Shown piece after piece: positions 1 through 5,353 of a DNA stretch of 5,398 nucleotides. The notes under the pieces were generated by a model that did no database searches, was not told the DNA's origin, and was given only the letters and a program-made list of their open reading frames with translations. The DNA is from Geobacter sp. (lineage in GTDB: Bacteria; Desulfobacterota; Desulfuromonadia; Geobacterales; DSM-12255). Every line of letters starts with the position of its first letter. Positions within the stretch are counted from its first letter, which is position 1. The stretch spans positions 1 through 5,398 of the forward strand of contig VEOV01000093.1 in assembly GCA_012026855.1 (NCBI GenBank), given 5' to 3'. A program made the translations under genes and the position numbers.

Positions 1-16
1 GATATGGAATTGGCGC

Positions 17-52
17 AAAAGAGAAAGGGGTTAACCATCAGGCTAACCCCTT
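17..52 (-). terminator. Intrinsic terminator of tRNA-Cys
   Basis: Positions 25-36 and 41-52 form a 12-bp inverted repeat (AAGGGGTTAGCC / GGTTAACCCCTT on the minus strand, one G-U pair) closing a four-base loop (37-40). On the minus strand the stem is followed by a T-rich tail, TCTCTTTT (24 down to 17). It begins 10 bases past the tRNA 3' end, so it most likely ends the tRNA transcript. The plus-strand exit is also A/T rich, so it could work in both directions. Confidence 0.85.
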
Positions 53-61
53 AATTCTTAT

Positions 62-136
62 TGGAGGCGACGATCGGATTTGAACCGATGAATAAAGCTT
101 TTGCAGAGCTTTGCCTTACCACTTGGCGACGTCGCC
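62..136 (-). tRNA. tRNA-Cys (anticodon GCA)
   Basis: Read on the minus strand, this 75-nt stretch folds as a complete cloverleaf. The acceptor stem is GGCGACG/CGTCGCC, the D arm carries GG in its loop, and the anticodon stem AAGCT/AGCTT closes loop CTGCAAA, giving anticodon GCA. A 5-base variable region and a T arm ATCGG-TTCGAAT-CCGAT follow. The discriminator base is U73, a known identity element for cysteine tRNA, and the 3' CCA is encoded (62-64). All stems pair, so it should be functional. It is a single tRNA with its own promoter and terminator. Confidence 0.97.
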
Positions 137-155
137 GTTTTTAAAACGAACGTTC

Positions 156-184
156 TTATAACCCATTTTTGGTTTTTGTGTCAA
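156..184 (-). promoter_or_regulatory. Sigma70-type promoter of tRNA-Cys
   Basis: On the minus strand a perfect -35 box TTGACA (179-184) is followed by a 17-bp spacer and a -10-like TTATAA (156-161). TATAAG with an 18-bp spacer is an equally good reading. Transcription would start near 149, about a dozen bases upstream of the mature tRNA 5' end at 136. This near-consensus architecture is usual for stable RNA genes. Confidence 0.75.
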
Positions 185-186
185 TG

Positions 187-351
187 GTGAAAATCGCAGG
201 AAAGGAACCACCGCCTAACTGGTGAGATAATGTGTCACCTTGAATTTACAAGTAGGTCAGAGTCCGTAACTGCTATCCGCTTGAATTCACGTTTTAACCT
301 ACTGTCATTGAACAGCGTTGTCATGAAGCCCCACATGTATCATGAGTCGCT
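187..351. other. Non-coding stretch between the tRNA promoter and the lipoprotein gene
   Basis: I find no convincing gene here. There is a short direct repeat, CTTGAATT(T/C)AC, at 239-249 and 280-290, and an inverted pair AGTAGGT/ACCTACT at 251-257 and 297-303. Neither has a T-tract, so no terminator for the lipoprotein gene is evident. The stretch is the left edge of the A+T-rich segment. Part of it (252-296) resembles sequence at 3112-3173 near the other edge. Confidence 0.4.
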
Positions 352-1545
352 TCACTTACGTCGAGTTTGCTTGTCTGCTACCAGCAATTTACCTCTGGAT
401 ACCAGCTGATTTTTTGTCAAAACCTTGCCTTTGTTGGAGTCTGCACTTATGAATGCTAGCGGGAAAGAAACAGCTTCAAAGCCTATTCGTTGTGAACTTA
501 CAAGCAATTGACCAGTGGTTGTTGGCTCCGGACTCCAGACAGTTAACTGCATGTAAGCTTCTTTATTGCTTCCTGCTGTTCCTGCCACTCCGATAACATC
601 TTTAGTTGTTACGGCTTTTCCGACAACGACGTACTGATCAATCTTTTCGAGATGGTAGTAAGTCCCGATTGTTGCGTCCTCGTGCAAAATGTCGATTTTT
701 TCATCAGAGCTAATCCGGATCACGACCCCTTTCCTTGCAGCAAGGACAGGGGTTCCCTTTGGCATGGAGAATATCAGGGCGTTTCGTGCATAGGGTGTAT
801 TGTCTTCGCTATTGGCTATGCTGGCAAAGGCCCGCACCTTCTCCCCAAACGGGAACTGATAATGTTCCGGGCAGTTGTGAACCGCAGTATAATCACCCAT
901 GCTCCATACGGAGTTGTATTTCAAAGCGAACTGAAGTCCCTTCGTTCTGGCTGTAATACGAACCAGAGTCCGGTCGGAATTTGCTGGCACAATGGCAAGC
1001 AAAGGTAGTGTTTTGTCAGCTGAAACGTTTTGTGCCGAACCGTTTTCGATATTAATGGCCACTGATACCGGGGCATTGCCAAAATTGGATGCCGCTATGT
1101 CATATATCGGACTGTCCGCATCAAGCATCAGATTTGCTGCTGCCGTGGATTTCTCACTCACTATAAAGTCATATCCATTTTTCTTATTGCGGTTGGCCAT
1201 ATTTGGCCTTAGTTGATTTGCGGCAGACGGTTCAGTTTTTATTGCCTTGTCCCCAGCAGCAAGGATTTTACCTGTTTTATTTGAGTCAGGAGCCACACCA
1301 GTTGGAGGCAATTCAGCTGATACAGGTTTTACCGCTTTGACCGTTTCCGGTGGCTTTCCGAATTTTGCTACACCTGCGCGGATTGCCAAATATTCGCCAG
1401 TATTTGGCTCCCCTTGGCCATTGCCGTATTCCCAAGGCCATACTGGTTTATCCTTTTCCGGCAGGCTCGCACACCCAGAAACCAAGCATGCCGACAGAAG
1501 CAGAAGCCACATGGGGTGTTTGTTTTTAACAATAAACTTTTTCAT
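352..1545 (-). CDS. Lipoprotein with degenerate M23 (LytM-like) peptidase domain
   Basis: The 397-residue product starts with a lipoprotein signal: K2-K3, a hydrophobic stretch at residues 12-22, and lipobox V-S-G-C with the lipidated Cys at 25. A long, low-complexity Pro/Ala/Lys-rich linker follows (about 30-125). Then comes a beta-rich domain (about 145-220) of the kind found before some M23 peptidases, and an M23-like fold (about 232-345). Recognisable fold motifs are MPKGTPVLAARKGVV (261-275), the ILHED strand (286-290) and YYHL (296-299). The zinc site is lost: residue 258 is Ile where the HxxxD-type motif has Asp, no His occurs in 232-287, and the usual HLH is YMQL (331-334) with no His after 298. 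Only the YxHL histidine (298) remains. I infer a non-enzymatic envelope protein, perhaps a regulator or peptidoglycan binder as in EnvC/NlpD-type proteins. The ATG at 1545 has only a distant GAGG-type ribosome site. The gene follows the LprI-like gene by 128 bp. Confidence 0.8.
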   Translation of the reverse strand: MKKFIVKNKHPMWLLLLSACLVSGCASLPEKDKPVWPWEYGNGQGEPNTGEYLAIRAGVAKFGKPPETVKAVKPVSAELPPTGVAPDSNKTGKILAAGDKAIKTEPSAANQLRPNMANRNKKNGYDFIVSEKSTAAANLMLDADSPIYDIAASNFGNAPVSVAINIENGSAQNVSADKTLPLLAIVPANSDRTLVRITARTKGLQFALKYNSVWSMGDYTAVHNCPEHYQFPFGEKVRAFASIANSEDNTPYARNALIFSMPKGTPVLAARKGVVIRISSDEKIDILHEDATIGTYYHLEKIDQYVVVGKAVTTKDVIGVAGTAGSNKEAYMQLTVWSPEPTTTGQLLVSSQRIGFEAVSFPLAFISADSNKGKVLTKNQLVSRGKLLVADKQTRRK

Positions 1546-1590
1546 GTAGGGAACAACCCTCTCTCACATGCAGTAGTTAATCCAAATTCA

Positions 1591-1643
1591 TGGGTGCCAA
1601 ACCTACACCATTTACCTTGTCAAGAGTGCAGGATTGACACCCA
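1591..1643 (-). repeat. Inverted repeat in the leader of the lipoprotein gene
   Basis: Positions 1591-1600 and 1634-1643 are 10-base inverted arms separated by 33 bases. In minus-strand RNA they read UGGGUGUCAA and UUGGCACCCA, which pair fully with one G-U wobble. On the plus strand the same position is a C-A mismatch, so the fold favours the transcribed strand. It lies between the LprI-like gene and the lipoprotein gene. It lacks a U-tract, so it is not a classical terminator. It could be a leader structure, an operator-like palindrome, or chance. Confidence 0.35.
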
Positions 1644-1673
1644 CAGTTTCTACCTTGGTTAGAATTGATCCTG

Positions 1674-2150
1674 TTAATCACATTCTTTTGGGTTTTGACA
1701 GAAATACTTCTTTAGTTCTGTTATACGTTGCTTGAAATAGTCATTGATGCAACCTTGCCAGCCATTTGTACGCATTAGTGGGTCGCCAACACCTATTGCG
1801 TTGTACCGGGCGTCGCATTCAGCACGATGGTATTGCAGCCACAATCTTTGGCTATCCCGAAGAGATTTACGGCCCTGTTCATCAAGTGTTTTCAGCACAG
1901 CGCGGTACGTTTTGTTGAGGCTCTTGTCCAATGCTTTAATTTCGGCTGTTAGTGCAGTACTGTCATCACACCATTCCGCCCCATGCAATTCTATGCAGCT
2001 TTCGCGGTCTGATGAATTACACCATTGTTCTTCTTTGTAAGGCGTAAGCACACGAATGCAATCCTGACGATCCGGGTCAACTGAGGCTAGAACAGTTTTC
2101 GAGCCCAAAATCAATACTATCAACACTAGCAACGGTTTTGATCTTGACAT
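1674..2150 (-). CDS. Secreted LprI/DUF1311-type lysozyme-inhibitor-like protein
   Basis: This 158-residue protein has a signal peptide (basic MSRSK, hydrophobic 6-15, likely cleavage after the Ala of VLA near residue 22) and should be periplasmic. Residues about 66-150 match the LprI/DUF1311 pattern: a helix with L-N-K-T-Y (77-82), then L-R-D-S-Q-R-L-W-L-Q-Y (97-107), E-C (111-112), and a late Cys (134) before a final helix with R-I-T-E-L. Family members include Mycobacterium LprI, reported to inhibit lysozyme; most are uncharacterised. Eight cysteines (31, 44, 52, 61, 112, 134, 151, 157) allow up to four disulfides. The extra N-terminal Cys-rich part (31-61) is unusual compared with a bare DUF1311 domain. 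The ATG at 2150 has a good site, AGGAG with an 8-base spacer. Its neighbour is a dead M23 lipoprotein, consistent with an envelope role (inference). Confidence 0.8.
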   Translation of the reverse strand: MSRSKPLLVLIVLILGSKTVLASVDPDRQDCIRVLTPYKEEQWCNSSDRESCIELHGAEWCDDSTALTAEIKALDKSLNKTYRAVLKTLDEQGRKSLRDSQRLWLQYHRAECDARYNAIGVGDPLMRTNGWQGCINDYFKQRITELKKYFCQNPKECD

Positions 2151-2186
2151 TTATTAAACTCCTAACGTGCTAGCCGTTGACCCGCA

Positions 2187-2208
2187 CCGAGGCCTTTTTC
2201 AGCCCCGG
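2187..2208 (-). repeat. Stem-loop upstream of the LprI-like gene
   Basis: Positions 2187-2193 and 2202-2208 pair as a 7-bp stem (CCGGGGC/GCCTCGG on the minus strand, one G-U pair) around the loop TGAAAAAG. A second inverted pair, CCGTTG (2174-2179) and CAACGG (2217-2222), encloses it with unpaired flanks. On the minus strand no T-run follows, so it is not a typical terminator for the upstream coiled-coil gene. It would lie in the leader of the LprI-like transcript if the promoter at 2211-2240 is real. Confidence 0.4.
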
Positions 2209-2210
2209 TC

Positions 2211-2240
2211 AGTATCCAACGGTGTGGTTGGAAATGGCAA
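2211..2240 (-). promoter_or_regulatory. Possible promoter of the LprI-like gene
   Basis: On the minus strand TTGCCA (2235-2240, 5 of 6 to TTGACA) is followed after 18 bp by GATACT (2211-2216, 4 of 6 to TATAAT). It sits 60-90 bp upstream of the start codon at 2150. The match is modest, and read-through from the upstream gene is an alternative. Confidence 0.3.
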
Positions 2241-2262
2241 CTGATTATCTTGACGCAGCTGG

Positions 2263-3075
2263 TTAAGCATTCCGTTCTGGAATAACCTTCCTCCAAACTT
2301 CATCGATAAATCCTGGAAGAGAATTCTCTATGAAGCTAATTGATTCGCGGTAATTATCCATAATTTGGTCTTTATCAGTAGGTATATCTAAATCTTCCCT
2401 TATCGCTAATACTGCGTAAGCTGATGCGGTTGTTAGCTCAGATATTTCTTTTAGCATCTGCATTTGCATTTTTTGCATCAGTTGATTTTTAATATCCATC
2501 TTGTCTTTTTGCTGTATGAACAGGTCAAGAAGCGTTGAATCATTGGTCTGAAACTCGGTGTCTAGCCCTTTGGCCATATCTTGGTTAAGCATTCCGGCGT
2601 CTCTAAGCGTCTGCATACGGTCAATGATTAGTCTGTTTTCGCTGTTCAGGCTGTTGATTCGAGTCTGCAAATTTTCAAGGTCAATTGCTAATTTAGCTTC
2701 ATCAAGTTTGAGAGTCATAAGCCGAAGCATGCCCTGTGCTAATTGCTTCGCGGCTGAATTAACAGCAACCATTACACCGTTGCTTCCAATTAGGTCTTTT
2801 GCTGCCAGTGCATTTTGCGATTGCCTTGAAAGAGTGAGCTCTGAAAGCTTTGAATGATGTGCACCTGGGATTGAAGTAAATAGAGACATTCCTTCTGTAA
2901 AGGCCTGCACCAGCGGAAGATAAACTTCTCGCTTCAGGGAAAGCTCTCTCTGCCTACCGGCATTTTCCCGCTCCCGAGATGATTTAACCCATTCCATAAC
3001 ATGCGTCGAGAGCAGCGTCAGTAGCACGCCTGACAGGGCGATAATCGCCCCGACAACTGTATCTGAAATTTTCAT
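2263..3075 (-). CDS. Membrane-anchored coiled-coil protein of unknown function
   Basis: I do not recognise a family. The 270-residue product has one N-terminal transmembrane helix (about residues 7-27, TVVGAIIALSGVLL...), followed by a basic stretch (K31, R34, R36) that predicts a cytoplasmic C-terminal body. The rest is almost entirely helical. Heptad-like segments lie at about 125-160 and 180-215, the latter containing the Met-rich stretch MQKMQMQM (200-207). No catalytic motif or cysteine is visible. I chose the ATG at 3075, which has GAGG five bases upstream (GAGGAAACG-ATG). The frame could extend six codons to a TTG at 3093, but that codon lies at the likely transcription start and has no better ribosome site. 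It is the first of three same-strand genes in the A+T-rich segment, 112 bp from the next. A membrane-tethered scaffold or sensor is possible, but this is a guess. Confidence 0.7.
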   Translation of the reverse strand: MKISDTVVGAIIALSGVLLTLLSTHVMEWVKSSRERENAGRQRELSLKREVYLPLVQAFTEGMSLFTSIPGAHHSKLSELTLSRQSQNALAAKDLIGSNGVMVAVNSAAKQLAQGMLRLMTLKLDEAKLAIDLENLQTRINSLNSENRLIIDRMQTLRDAGMLNQDMAKGLDTEFQTNDSTLLDLFIQQKDKMDIKNQLMQKMQMQMLKEISELTTASAYAVLAIREDLDIPTDKDQIMDNYRESISFIENSLPGFIDEVWRKVIPERNA

Positions 3076-3099
3076 CGTTTCCTCTTCTTCCAACTAGTT

Positions 3100-3127
3100 A
3101 TTAGAAGCAAATAGGGTCAAGTCTCAA
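3100..3127 (-). promoter_or_regulatory. Candidate promoter of the coiled-coil gene
   Basis: On the minus strand TTGAGA (3122-3127, 5 of 6) and TCTAAT (3100-3105, 5 of 6) are separated by 16 bp. Transcription would start near 3093, giving a leader of about 18 bases before the ATG at 3075. This supports the shorter start for that protein. Confidence 0.45.
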
Positions 3128-3164
3128 CTACCTACAATTCTTCCTTTGCATCGAGTTGTACTTG
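3118..3164. repeat. Imperfect inverted repeat at the composition boundary
   Basis: CAAGT-ct-CAACT (3118-3129) pairs with AGTTG-t-ACTTG (3154-3164): two 5-bp stems with a small internal bulge and a 24-base loop. It sits in the 108-bp gap between the protease gene and the coiled-coil gene, where G+C content changes sharply. No T-tract follows on the minus strand, so it is a weak terminator candidate. It could be the remnant of a mobile-element end. Confidence 0.35.
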
Positions 3165-3183
3165 CACGTTTTATCAATTCTTC

Positions 3184-3996
3184 TTAATCCACTCCCCCCT
3201 CGAACTCATTCCCCCGCGGCACCCAGACGATCACCCCTCGGGAGTAATCAACCCGGTAGGAAAAGCCGCGCAGGAAATCCATGCCGAGCAGCCCTTCGCC
3301 GAAGGCGCCATTGCTCCTGACGATGACCACCCCCAGGCTGCTTACCCTGGCCGGTCCCACCTTCACCTCGGAGAGCACCGTCTTCCTTGCCCTGGCACGG
3401 CCGCCGACCCCGGTCACCCGCGCCGCCTCCCCCTCGGTGATCTTCAGGCGCTCCGCCACGGCCGGAGTGATGAGCGTTACGGAAGCCCCGGTATCAAGGA
3501 GCATAACGGCGTCGGTCGTCGTACCGCCGCTGGCCAGGGAGACCCGGACATAAATCTGGTTGCCGGAGATGCTGACCGGCGTCACCAGGGAGCGGAGGTA
3601 CTCCTGCCGTGCCGCGGCCTTCTCTCTGCTTTTCCGCTGCTGGCGATCGGCAGCGTTGCGCCGCTCGGCCTGCTCTCCCTGGAGCCGCCGCTGCTCAAGC
3701 CGCGCCTGTTGCTCGGTCTCGGAAAGGTCGTCATCCTCGTCCTTCCTTACATTGAGCTGCTTCCGGTATTCCGGCGGGATCTTGCTGGCATCGTCGACGA
3801 AATGGGCCGTGCCGTGCCGGTCTTCGTAGGTGAAATTCTCTCCCCGCGCATCCGGTGCAGGAAGCAGTAGCAGCAGCGTGCCGATCAGCCCTGAGCGGAC
3901 CATGGCGGTCGTCAACGTGCTCCAAAACGCAAACAGCCGCAGCACCGGCTTTTCCGGCACTGCGGCTGCAGTAATATCTTCTCCGCACATCTGCAT
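3184..3996 (-). CDS. Retropepsin-like aspartic protease, membrane-anchored or periplasmic
   Basis: This 270-residue protein has four parts. A hydrophobic signal or anchor segment (about 36-47, LIGTLLLLLPAP) comes first. A short DUF4124-like stretch (about 53-78: tyrosine-aspartate-rich, 'HGTAHFVDDASKIPPEYR') follows, as often seen in periplasmic proteins of proteobacteria. Next is a highly charged helix (about 84-132) rich in Gln, Arg and Glu. Last is a single retropepsin-type domain (about 140-262). That domain carries the catalytic triad D168-T-G in LLDTGAS and the family's late GLLGMDFL (235-242). Such proteins act as homodimers, each contributing one Asp; the substrate is unknown. I chose the ATG at 3996 because GGAGG lies 5 bases upstream. 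The in-frame ATG at 4008 overlaps that ribosome site, so it is unlikely. A third ATG at 3903-3901 would give a more compact signal peptide but has no ribosome site. A promoter (4026-4055) precedes it. Base composition matches the oxidoreductase genes, not the segment downstream. Confidence 0.85.
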   Translation of the reverse strand: MQMCGEDITAAAVPEKPVLRLFAFWSTLTTAMVRSGLIGTLLLLLPAPDARGENFTYEDRHGTAHFVDDASKIPPEYRKQLNVRKDEDDDLSETEQQARLEQRRLQGEQAERRNAADRQQRKSREKAAARQEYLRSLVTPVSISGNQIYVRVSLASGGTTTDAVMLLDTGASVTLITPAVAERLKITEGEAARVTGVGGRARARKTVLSEVKVGPARVSSLGVVIVRSNGAFGEGLLGMDFLRGFSYRVDYSRGVIVWVPRGNEFEGGVD

Positions 3997-4025
3997 TTTT
4001 ACCTCCATAGCATAAAAACCAGCTC

Positions 4026-4055
4026 ACGATACTGCGGAGATAATTAGCCTGTCAA
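4026..4055 (-). promoter_or_regulatory. Sigma70-type promoter of the aspartic protease gene
   Basis: On the minus strand a perfect -35 TTGACA (4050-4055) is followed by an 18-bp spacer and the -10-like TATCGT (4026-4031, 4 of 6). Transcription would start near 4019, about 20 bases before the preferred start at 3996. The gene is thus probably transcribed separately from the oxidoreductase operon upstream. Confidence 0.55.
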
Positions 4056-4104
4056 GGGAGATTTGGCGGGATATTCAGATCAATTTTTCCTGCTGTTGTC
4101 TCCG

Positions 4105-4126
4105 GCGCTGGCTATCAGGCCAGCGC
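4105..4126 (-). terminator. Hairpin at the 3' end of the gamma-subunit gene, possible terminator
   Basis: A perfect 8-bp stem GCGCTGGC (4105-4112) / GCCAGCGC (4119-4126) encloses a 6-base loop. The stop codon TGA (4115-4117) falls inside the loop. The downstream minus-strand sequence has no T-run, so this is not a textbook intrinsic terminator. It may protect the 3' end, or the pairing may follow partly from Ala/Leu codon use (the protein ends KAALA). Confidence 0.4.
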
Positions 4127-4666
4127 TGCCTTGGCCAGCTCGGCACCGGTTTCGATCGCCTTGACATTGGCCGGGATGAACTTGTGGTTGCGCTCGGGCA
4201 GGCTTTTCTTCAGCGCCTCCTGCAGTGACTGCTGTGCAAGGGCGCCGCTGGCGGCAACGTAGGCGCCGCAGGCTATCATGTTGACCATGCGGGGGGCGCC
4301 CAGGTCGATGGCCAGCTGCCCCATGGGTATCTGGATCAGCTTTACCCCGGGGAGCGCCGCGGCATCGGCTTCAATCAGGGTCGAATTGACAATGCAGATG
4401 CCGCCCGGTTTAACCTTCTGGGCATACTTGTCAAAGGAGAGCTGGTTGAGCAGCACCGAGACGGATGGATTGCCGACCACCGGCGAACCGGTGTCACCGT
4501 CGGCGATGATGACCGTACACATGGCGGCACCGCCGCGCTTCTCCACGCCGTAGGAGGGGAAGAAGGAGACGTTTTTCCCTTCGTGAATGGCTGCATAGGA
4601 AAGCAGGTTGCCGGCCAGGAGCACTCCCTGACCGCCGTAGCCGGATATGAAAACATCATTGCGCAT
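4115..4666 (-). CDS. 2-oxoacid:ferredoxin oxidoreductase, gamma subunit (KorC/VorC/PorG type)
   Basis: This 183-residue protein is the gamma subunit of a cytoplasmic complex that oxidatively decarboxylates a 2-oxoacid to its acyl-CoA and reduces ferredoxin; many such enzymes also run in reverse. Family marks are the N-terminal GYGGQG loop (9-14) in a Rossmann-like strand-turn-helix and the PSYG-x-E-x-RGG motif (37-46), here with Val-41 and Lys-43. The length is normal for a separate gamma subunit. The ATG at 4666 is 11 bp after the beta-subunit stop. Its AGGAG site overlaps the upstream TAG, and the spacer is 8 bases, so the two are probably translationally coupled. The substrate (2-oxoglutarate or a branched 2-oxoacid) cannot be settled from this subunit. 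In Geobacter-like bacteria a 2-oxoglutarate enzyme serves the TCA cycle, making that the leading guess. Confidence 0.92.
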   Translation of the reverse strand: MRNDVFISGYGGQGVLLAGNLLSYAAIHEGKNVSFFPSYGVEKRGGAAMCTVIIADGDTGSPVVGNPSVSVLLNQLSFDKYAQKVKPGGICIVNSTLIEADAAALPGVKLIQIPMGQLAIDLGAPRMVNMIACGAYVAASGALAQQSLQEALKKSLPERNHKFIPANVKAIETGAELAKAALA

Positions 4667-4677
4667 TGTTGCGGCTC

Positions 4678-5353
4678 CTAATAGGACTCATTATTCTTGT
4701 AAACGCCCAGCGGGAAATACGGAATCATCTCGTCTGCCAGGCGCTCATTGGCGGCCAGCGGCTGCATCCCCCAGTTGGTCGGGCAGGCGGCCAGCGCCTC
4801 GATGAAGGAGAACCCCTTCCCCTCAACCTGGTAGCGGAAGGCGGTCTTGATCAGCTTCTTGGCATTAAGGACGTTCTTCGGACTGTTGACCGCCACCCTG
4901 GCGGAGAACGCCACACCGTCCAGGTTGGAGAGCAGCTCGGCCATCTTGAACGGTGCGCCGTCGTTGTTGATGTCCCGGCCGTAGGGAGAGGTGGAGGTTT
5001 TCTGGCCCGGCATGGTGGTCGGTGCCATCTGGCCGCCGGTCATGCCATAGGTGGTGTTGTTGACGAAGATGACGGTGATGTCCTCGCCCCGGTTGGCGGC
5101 GTGGATGATCTCCGAAGTGCCGATGGCAGCCAGGTCGCCGTCCCCCTGGTAGGTGAAGACGATGTTTTCCGGACGGGCACGCTTGACGCCGGTGGCCACG
5201 GCCGGAGCCCGGCCATGGGGGGACTCGACCACATCCACATTGAAATAGCCGTAGAGGAAAACCGAGCAGCCGACCGAGGCGCAGCCGATGGTTTTCTCCC
5301 TGATACCGAACTCATCCATGGCCTCAGCCACCAACCGGTGGATGGAGCCGAGG
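4678..5353 (-). CDS. 2-oxoacid:ferredoxin oxidoreductase, beta (TPP-binding) subunit, KorB/VorB type, 5'-truncated
   Basis: About 224 genuine residues remain; the N-terminus is lost at the contig edge. Seen from the first real residues (LGSIHRLVAEAMDE...): the SPHGRAPAVATG segment, the thiamine diphosphate/Mg site GDGD followed by NN about 26 residues later (VNNTTYGMTGGQ), and PTTMPGQKTSTSPYGR. The last form is shared by VorB- and KorB-type beta subunits. This subunit holds the TPP that attacks the 2-oxoacid. The N-terminal CPGC motif expected just before the IHR stretch is missing because of the truncation. An open frame continues to 5370 with MCIRD, but those codons come from sequencing adapter (5354-5398) and must be excluded. 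The stop is TAG at 4678-4680, with the gamma gene 11 bp downstream. The alpha subunit is expected off the window. Confidence 0.92.

Noticed and set aside
62..136. tRNA-Cys as an integration site for the A+T-rich segment
   Set aside because: The segment lies on the 5' side of the tRNA, whereas tRNA-targeting integrases normally use the 3' part. No tRNA fragment is visible near 3100-3183 and no integrase is present.
323..354. TGAAGC / GCTTCA inverted repeat at the lipoprotein stop codon as a terminator
   Set aside because: The stem is only 6 bp with a 20-base loop and no T-tract follows on the minus strand.
652..1008. Plus-strand open frame of 118 codons
   Set aside because: It lies wholly inside the lipoprotein gene on the opposite strand, has no family motif, and looks like a shadow frame. 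The same holds for other plus-strand frames within 735-1549.
1546..1673. A second attC-like site after the LprI-like gene
   Set aside because: No GTTRRRY box occurs before the lipoprotein start, and the inverted repeat there has a different layout.
3281..3829. Two plus-strand open frames opposite the protease gene
   Set aside because: They are Ser/Arg-rich and low complexity, caused by the G+C-rich codon usage of the real minus-strand gene.
3731..4027. Second minus-strand frame over the protease N-terminus
   Set aside because: It overlaps the real gene in another frame, has Arg/Ala-rich composition and no ribosome site or motif.
4375..4659. Second minus-strand frame over the gamma subunit
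   Set aside because: Composition is biased and motif-free; the overlapping frame encodes a clear gamma subunit.
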